A stretch of 64,000 nt of DNA from PFJX01 sp038215555 (GTDB lineage: Bacteria; Pseudomonadota; Gammaproteobacteria; Burkholderiales; Thiobacillaceae), in NCBI GenBank assembly GCA_038215555.1, contig JBBQQT010000001.1:1-64000 (forward strand), given 5' to 3'. A model generated the notes under the pieces. The model worked only from the letters and a program-made list of their open reading frames with translations. It was not told where the DNA came from and searched no databases. Each line of letters starts with the position of its first letter. Position 1 is the stretch's first letter. Shown here one piece after another: positions 59,786 to 64,000 of the stretch. Position numbers and translations under genes: made by a program.

Positions 59786-60991
59786 TCATTTGACCCAGGA
59801 TAACGGGTCGAATGGCTTGCCCTGGCGTCGCAATTCAAAATAAAGCCCGGGTTCATCCTGACCGCCGGTGGCGCCTACCGTGGCCACCACGTCGCCCGCA
59901 CGGACAGGGTCTCCGGGCTGCTTATACAAGCTTTCATTATTGCTGTACAGGCTGAGATAGCCGTTGCCATGGTCGATGATCAGCAAGTTGCCAAAACCGC
60001 GCAGCCAATCCGCAAATGCCACTTCGCCGCTGGCGACCGAGCGGACTTCATTGCCTTGCCGGGCTCGAATAAAGAGTCCTTTCCAGGCGGGGCCGCCGCC
60101 TTCTCGGCTTTGACCGAATTTGCTGATGATTTCACCTGCTACCGGCAGCGCAAGTTTGCCCTTCAAGCGCGCAAAACTTAATCCTGCGACGCTGGCATCG
60201 GCAATTTTGGTGACGACTTCGCCGGGTTTGAGCGTGGGCTTCGGCTGGGGTTTGGGTTTTGCCGGTTTGGCGGCTGCCGCTGCCGCCAGGCGGGCGAGTT
60301 TTTCGATCAGTTGGGTCAAGCGTTTTTCATCGCGCACCAGGGTATCGATCTGTTTCCGCTGCTGGCGTATCTGCGCTGAAAGTTTGTACAGCACTTGCTG
60401 TCGCGAGCCCTTTTCAATTTCCAGATTTTTCTTCTGCGTGACACGTTCCTGCTTGACCTTGAGCAGGTCGCTGTTCTGATCGCGGGTTTTTTCCTGCAAC
60501 GTCTGCAGGTTTTGCAACGAGTCGCGGTGCTGGCGGATGAGATCAGCGCGGGCGCGGCCGATGTAGCTGTAATACTCGAGATTGCGCGCCACTTCACCCG
60601 GGTTTTCGCCATTCAGCATCAGCTTCAAGGCATCGCCGCCGCCTTGGTGATGGTGCTTGCGCAGCAGTTCGGCGAGACGCGTTTGCTGATCGGCAATTTC
60701 GGCTTCGGTGGTTTGGGTATCGGCGGCTAATTGCTGCAGCGTGCGTGACAGTTTGCGCTGGCGTAAATCCAGTTCGCGCAAACCACGATTGACGTCGGAA
60801 ATCCTGCGCTCAGAGTGTTTCAGCGCGTCGGTGACTTCGGACTTGTCTTCGTTGGTTTGCTCCAGTTCTTCTTGCAGCGCTTTGATGCGTGAGCGCAGAT
60901 CATTCAATTCTTCTTTTTTGCCGGTATCCGGTGCCGCTTGAACCGAAAACGTCAGGCAAAACAGACCCAGCAGGACAGCAAGAATGCGCAC
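59786..60991 (-). CDS. envC: Murein hydrolase activator EnvC
   Basis: The 401-residue periplasmic protein starts at GTG with a signal peptide (about 1-19). A long coiled coil (about 22-230) is followed by a Pro/Lys-rich linker and a LytM domain (about 275-400). The zinc ligands of active LytM enzymes are replaced (GLYFELR where HxH is usual). It therefore fits EnvC, which activates AmiA/B amidases at the septum rather than cutting murein. It is five bases after the gpmI stop. Confidence 0.93.
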   Translation of the reverse strand: MRILAVLLGLFCLTFSVQAAPDTGKKEELNDLRSRIKALQEELEQTNEDKSEVTDALKHSERRISDVNRGLRELDLRQRKLSRTLQQLAADTQTTEAEIADQQTRLAELLRKHHHQGGGDALKLMLNGENPGEVARNLEYYSYIGRARADLIRQHRDSLQNLQTLQEKTRDQNSDLLKVKQERVTQKKNLEIEKGSRQQVLYKLSAQIRQQRKQIDTLVRDEKRLTQLIEKLARLAAAAAAKPAKPKPQPKPTLKPGEVVTKIADASVAGLSFARLKGKLALPVAGEIISKFGQSREGGGPAWKGLFIRARQGNEVRSVASGEVAFADWLRGFGNLLIIDHGNGYLSLYSNNESLYKQPGDPVRAGDVVATVGATGGQDEPGLYFELRRQGKPFDPLSWVK

Positions 60992-60996
60992 AGCGA

Positions 60997-62541
60997 TTAC
61001 TTGAAATCGACGAGGGGGTGCCCCGTCATCTCCATTGGCTGCGGTAATCCCATCAACTTGAGCATGGTCGGCGCAATGTCTTCCAGGGCGCCGCTGTGTT
61101 TCATGCGGGCTGAACGGCCGATGTACAGGAAGGGAACCAGGTTCGTGGTATGCGCGGTATGGGGTTGGTTGGTGGTGGTGTCGAGCATGGTTTCCGCATT
61201 GCCATGATCGGCGGTAATCAACACTTCTCCGCCAATGCCTTGCATGGCCTTTACCGCCCGCACGAGGCAGGTATCAACGGCTTCGACTGCTTTCACCGCC
61301 GCTTCCAGCATGCCGGTATGGCCGACCATGTCGCAGTTCGCGTAGTTGCAGATGATGGCGTCGTATTTGCGTAGTTTGATCGCTTCGACCAGTTTTTCGG
61401 TCAGCTCGAACGCATTCATCTCCGGCTTGAGGTCGTAGGTTGCCACGTTGGGTGACTTCACCATGATGCGATCTTCACCGCGATAAACAGTTTCTTCGCC
61501 GCCGTTGAAGAAATAAGTCACATGCGGGTATTTCTCGGTCTCGGCGATGCGCAGCTGGCGCAAGCCCAGGTTGGCGATGTACTCGCCAAAACCATTCCGC
61601 ACGCGCTCCGGCGGGAAAGCGACGGGGACATCGAACTCCTCGCTGTAGCCGGTCAAGGTGCAATAGCTGGACAGTTTGGGCACGAAATCCCGCTCGAATT
61701 CTTTGAACCCCGGGGTGATGAATGCCTTGGTCATTTCACGCGCCCGGTCGGAACGGAAGTTCATGAAAATGATGGCATCGCCATCCTGCATGCGAACCGG
61801 TTCGCCGCCGGGTTGAACGATCGCGGTCGGTTTGACGAATTCGTCGTTCTCGCCGCGCGCGTAAGCCATTTCCAGGCCGAATCCGGCGCTGGGCGCCTGG
61901 TATTCCGCCCGCCCCAAGGTCAGCAGATCGAAGGCAATCTTGACCCGGTCCCAGCGCTTGTCGCGGTCCATGGCGTAATAGCGGCCGACGATGCTGGCGA
62001 TGCGACCGCCGCGCAAGCCGTCCATTTTGTCCTGCAGGCAGCGAATGTAAGCCTCGGCACTTTTCGGCGGTGTGTCGCGGCCATCCAGGAAAGCATGAAC
62101 ATAGACTTTGTTTAATCCGCGTTGCAAGGCCAGGTCGAGCATGGCGTGGATATGGTTTTCGTGACTGTGCACGCCGCCATCCGACAACAGGCCGAAAATG
62201 TGCAACGCACCGCCATTGTCTTTCAGCTTGTTGATGACTTCATTCAGCGCCAGGTTGACGGAGAAATGACCGTTGCGAATGGCGTGGTCGATGCGCGTGT
62301 ATTCCTGATAAACCACCCGACCGGCACCGATGTTGAGGTGGCCGACTTCAGAATTGCCCATCTGGCCGGCCGGCAAACCGACCGCAGCTTCCGAAGCCTG
62401 GATCAGGGTATGCGGATAGTCGTGCCAGAGCTGATCGAAATTCGGTTTCGCGGCACAGGTGATGGCATTGTTGGCGTCGGCAATGCGGCAGCCAAAACCA
62501 TCTAGGATAAGAAGAAGAACGGGTTTGGCGGCGATAGACAT
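60997..62541 (-). CDS. gpmI: 2,3-bisphosphoglycerate-independent phosphoglycerate mutase
   Basis: The 514-residue glycolytic enzyme interconverts 3- and 2-phosphoglycerate with manganese. Markers are LLILDGFG (first metal site), GNSEVGHLNIGAG with the phosphoserine, FLDGRDTPPKSA, and the C-terminal ligands in YANCDMVGHTG and TADHGNAE. It heads the minus-strand run to envC and ctpA. Confidence 0.97.
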   Translation of the reverse strand: MSIAAKPVLLLILDGFGCRIADANNAITCAAKPNFDQLWHDYPHTLIQASEAAVGLPAGQMGNSEVGHLNIGAGRVVYQEYTRIDHAIRNGHFSVNLALNEVINKLKDNGGALHIFGLLSDGGVHSHENHIHAMLDLALQRGLNKVYVHAFLDGRDTPPKSAEAYIRCLQDKMDGLRGGRIASIVGRYYAMDRDKRWDRVKIAFDLLTLGRAEYQAPSAGFGLEMAYARGENDEFVKPTAIVQPGGEPVRMQDGDAIIFMNFRSDRAREMTKAFITPGFKEFERDFVPKLSSYCTLTGYSEEFDVPVAFPPERVRNGFGEYIANLGLRQLRIAETEKYPHVTYFFNGGEETVYRGEDRIMVKSPNVATYDLKPEMNAFELTEKLVEAIKLRKYDAIICNYANCDMVGHTGMLEAAVKAVEAVDTCLVRAVKAMQGIGGEVLITADHGNAETMLDTTTNQPHTAHTTNLVPFLYIGRSARMKHSGALEDIAPTMLKLMGLPQPMEMTGHPLVDFK

Positions 62542-62588
62542 GAGCAGATTTTATCGTATTTAAGGGGCTTTTTTTGGCGCGGTATTTT

Positions 62589-62604
62589 AGTATATTTGAA
62601 TACT
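62589..62604 (+). promoter_or_regulatory. Inverted repeat before the ArsR-family gene
   Basis: AGTAT-ATTTGA-ATACT lies in the AT-rich 141-bp gap between gpmI and the regulator. It could be an autoregulatory operator but is less perfect than the one before the TolC gene. Confidence 0.35.
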
Positions 62605-62682
62605 TTAGCGGATATACTGCTCAGCCAAGTAAGGCTATGCATGTAAGTTTTCGAGCATTTATAAAACACTGTCGTGACCACT

Positions 62683-63036
62683 ATGCCATTACCAAAATTT
62701 GCCAGTTCGGAACCTGCGTTGGTTTCCGAGTTCACGGATCTGATCGACAAGGATGAGCACATTGAGCAAGCCTCGCGCGCGCTCAAGGCAATGTCGCATC
62801 CACTGCGTCTCAAGATATTGTGTGTGCTGGGCGACAAAGAAGTCAGCGTGCAAGACATCGTTGAAAACGTGGGTACGTCGCAAAGCAATATTTCGCAACA
62901 CCTGGCAATTCTGCGCGACAAGGGCGTTTTGCGCACGCGCAAGGATGCCAACCGGGTTTACTACCGGGTCGGCGATACGCGTACCTTGCAATTGATCAGC
63001 ATGATGCGAGATGTCTTCTGCGGCTTTGCAAAATAG
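62683..63036 (+). CDS. ArsR-family regulator with paired cysteines (BigR/SqrR-like)
   Basis: The 117-residue winged-helix repressor has the ArsR core (ALKAMSHPLRLKILCVL, SQSNISQHLAILRDKGVL, RVYYRV). Cys47 in the second core helix and Cys113 in the last helix are 66 residues apart, the same spacing as the redox pair of the persulfide sensor SqrR (41 and 107). Metal-site residues of ArsR/SmtB are not evident. The GTG at 62674 is an alternative start. A palindromic operator and a TolC gene follow on the same strand. Confidence 0.75.
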   Translation: MPLPKFASSEPALVSEFTDLIDKDEHIEQASRALKAMSHPLRLKILCVLGDKEVSVQDIVENVGTSQSNISQHLAILRDKGVLRTRKDANRVYYRVGDTRTLQLISMMRDVFCGFAK

Positions 63037-63078
63037 CCACAAGTTCAATTTATGCTTTTATAGAAATAACTGATCGTG

Positions 63079-63100
63079 TATATTAGACGGGTCTAATATA
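63079..63100 (+). promoter_or_regulatory. Perfect inverted-repeat operator before the TolC gene
   Basis: TATATTAGA-CGGG-TCTAATATA is a perfect 9-bp inverted repeat with a 4-bp centre, 52 bp before the TolC-family ATG. It contains a possible -10 (TATATT), so a bound repressor would block initiation. The neighbouring ArsR-family protein is the natural candidate. Confidence 0.7.
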
Positions 63101-63151
63101 TCCCGCGCTTCCAGTCTGAACGCGGGATCAGCGTCCACCTGGAGCGTTGCC

Positions 63152-64000
63152 ATGAAAAGTCTATTTTTAGGCCAGCTGATGCTGGCAGCGGTTGTTGTTT
63201 TAGCCAGTTCCGCCGCAACGGCGGAAAAACTGGAATACAAACAGTGCGTCGCCATTGCGCTGGCACAAAACCCTGAACTGGCGATCAGCCGGGCGCAGAT
63301 CGAACAGGCCGAGGCGGCGGTTCGGCAAGCCGCAGGCAAACGACTGCCGCAGGTCAATCTGTCGCTGACAGCAACGCGCAGCAATGATGCGTTGAATGCG
63401 TTCGGCATGAAGCTGGGGCAGCGTGGTGCGACATTCGGGGATTTCGGGGCGGGGGAATTTAATCCTGCCAATCTGAATGTTCTTGCGGTTACTCCGCGCG
63501 ATCTGAACCACCCCAGCGCCGTCAATAACTTCAACACCCGCATCGAACTGTTGGTGCCTGTTTACAACGGCGGCATGGTGAAAAGCTATATCGATACCGC
63601 CAAGGCTTATGTGCGGGCGGCGCAGTCGGGTGACGAGGTGGCTCGCCAGCAACTCGCCAAGCATGTGCTGATGGCCTATCAGGGCGTGCACACCGCGCGC
63701 GCCTACATCAAGCTGGCCGAAGAGGCGCGCGCTGCTGCCGAGGAATACGTCCGCATCAGCGACAAGTTGCACAAGCAGGGCATGGCGGTGAAAAGCGATG
63801 TGTTGTCGGCCAAGGTCAATCTGGAAGAGGTCAAGATCAAGGGCCTCGAAGCGAAGAATGCCGAAGCCGCCGCGCTGAATCAATTAGCTTTGTTGATGGG
63901 CAAATCGCTGGATGATCCGCTCGATGTCGGCGCCCCGATGACACCCGAGATGCTCGCCGGCAGCCCGGCTGATCTGCGTGCCCAGGCGTTGAATGAACAT
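63152..64000 (+). CDS. TolC-family outer-membrane protein (cut by window end)
   Basis: The visible 283 residues start with a signal peptide (about 1-24, ending ATA) and continue with the TolC pattern YKQCVAIALAQNPELAISRA, a beta segment and long helices. The ATG at 63152 has GGAG about eight bases upstream. No stop occurs before the window end. It would be the first gene of an efflux operon under the operator described above, with adaptor and pump genes expected to the right. Confidence 0.88.
   Translation, partial: MKSLFLGQLMLAAVVVLASSAATAEKLEYKQCVAIALAQNPELAISRAQIEQAEAAVRQAAGKRLPQVNLSLTATRSNDALNAFGMKLGQRGATFGDFGAGEFNPANLNVLAVTPRDLNHPSAVNNFNTRIELLVPVYNGGMVKSYIDTAKAYVRAAQSGDEVARQQLAKHVLMAYQGVHTARAYIKLAEEARAAAEEYVRISDKLHKQGMAVKSDVLSAKVNLEEVKIKGLEAKNAEAAALNQLALLMGKSLDDPLDVGAPMTPEMLAGSPADLRAQALNEH

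Overview
The window looks like chromosomal DNA of a Betaproteobacterium, probably in or near the Nitrosomonadales (Gallionella, Sulfuricella or Thiobacillus-like lineages). The reasons are the high GC content and several betaproteobacterial gene neighbourhoods: argS-SPOR-dsbA, gpmI-envC-ctpA-moeB, miaB-phoH-ybeY-corC, flhBAFG-fliA-motCD, and torF-glnK-amtB. No taxon can be fixed from sequence reading alone. The left edge holds the tail of an IS66-like transposase, followed by a tRNA-Leu(UAA).

Nitrogen block (about 3.9-19.3 kb, minus strand). A long gene run encodes an ABC transporter, a creatininase-family remnant, a type III-like glutamine synthetase, a NikR-like regulator, two DUF1989 proteins, a 'urea' carboxylase and an allophanate hydrolase. 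Two tandem hairpins with ACGG and ACGA loops lie directly before the carboxylase and match the guanidine-II (mini-ykkC) riboswitch. The run is therefore better read as a guanidine-degradation pathway (guanidine to carboxyguanidine to allophanate to ammonia) than as urea degradation. The ABC genes and the adjacent torF-glnK-amtB operon each have a sigma-54 -24/-12 promoter, and NtrC-like sites lie upstream. Ammonia would be fixed by the local glutamine synthetase and by the glutamate synthase gltBD at 32-38 kb. The carboxylase gene carries two inverted copies of a 28-bp palindromic repeat in frame.

Middle region (19-32 kb). This holds ubiK, a MutT-ThiE fusion, phoU, and a copper-uptake pair (OprC-like TonB receptor and PCuAC chaperone) whose leader contains an intrinsic-terminator hairpin and a possible 10-codon uORF. 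It also holds a RegB/RegA-like two-component system, hslV without hslU, a STAS protein and argB. Next comes a three-gene RiPP operon of the HvfABC type. Its precursor has twelve EGKCG motifs in a tandem array, followed by a DUF692 (MNIO) enzyme and a DUF2063 partner. This is the most interesting system in the window.

Right half (38-64 kb). A flagellar export, placement and motor operon (flhB-flhA-flhF-flhG-fliA-motC-motD) has an unusual NPMH switch motif in FlhB and an FlhG without a P-loop. A convergent PilZ-like protein follows, then two periplasmic thioredoxin-like proteins with a TolC/membrane-fusion pair, tRNA-Met and miaB-phoH-ybeY-corC. After that come ygfZ, a moeB-like gene, ctpA, envC and gpmI. 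The window ends with an ArsR-family regulator whose two cysteines are spaced as in persulfide sensors, a perfect inverted-repeat operator, and a TolC-family gene cut by the window end.
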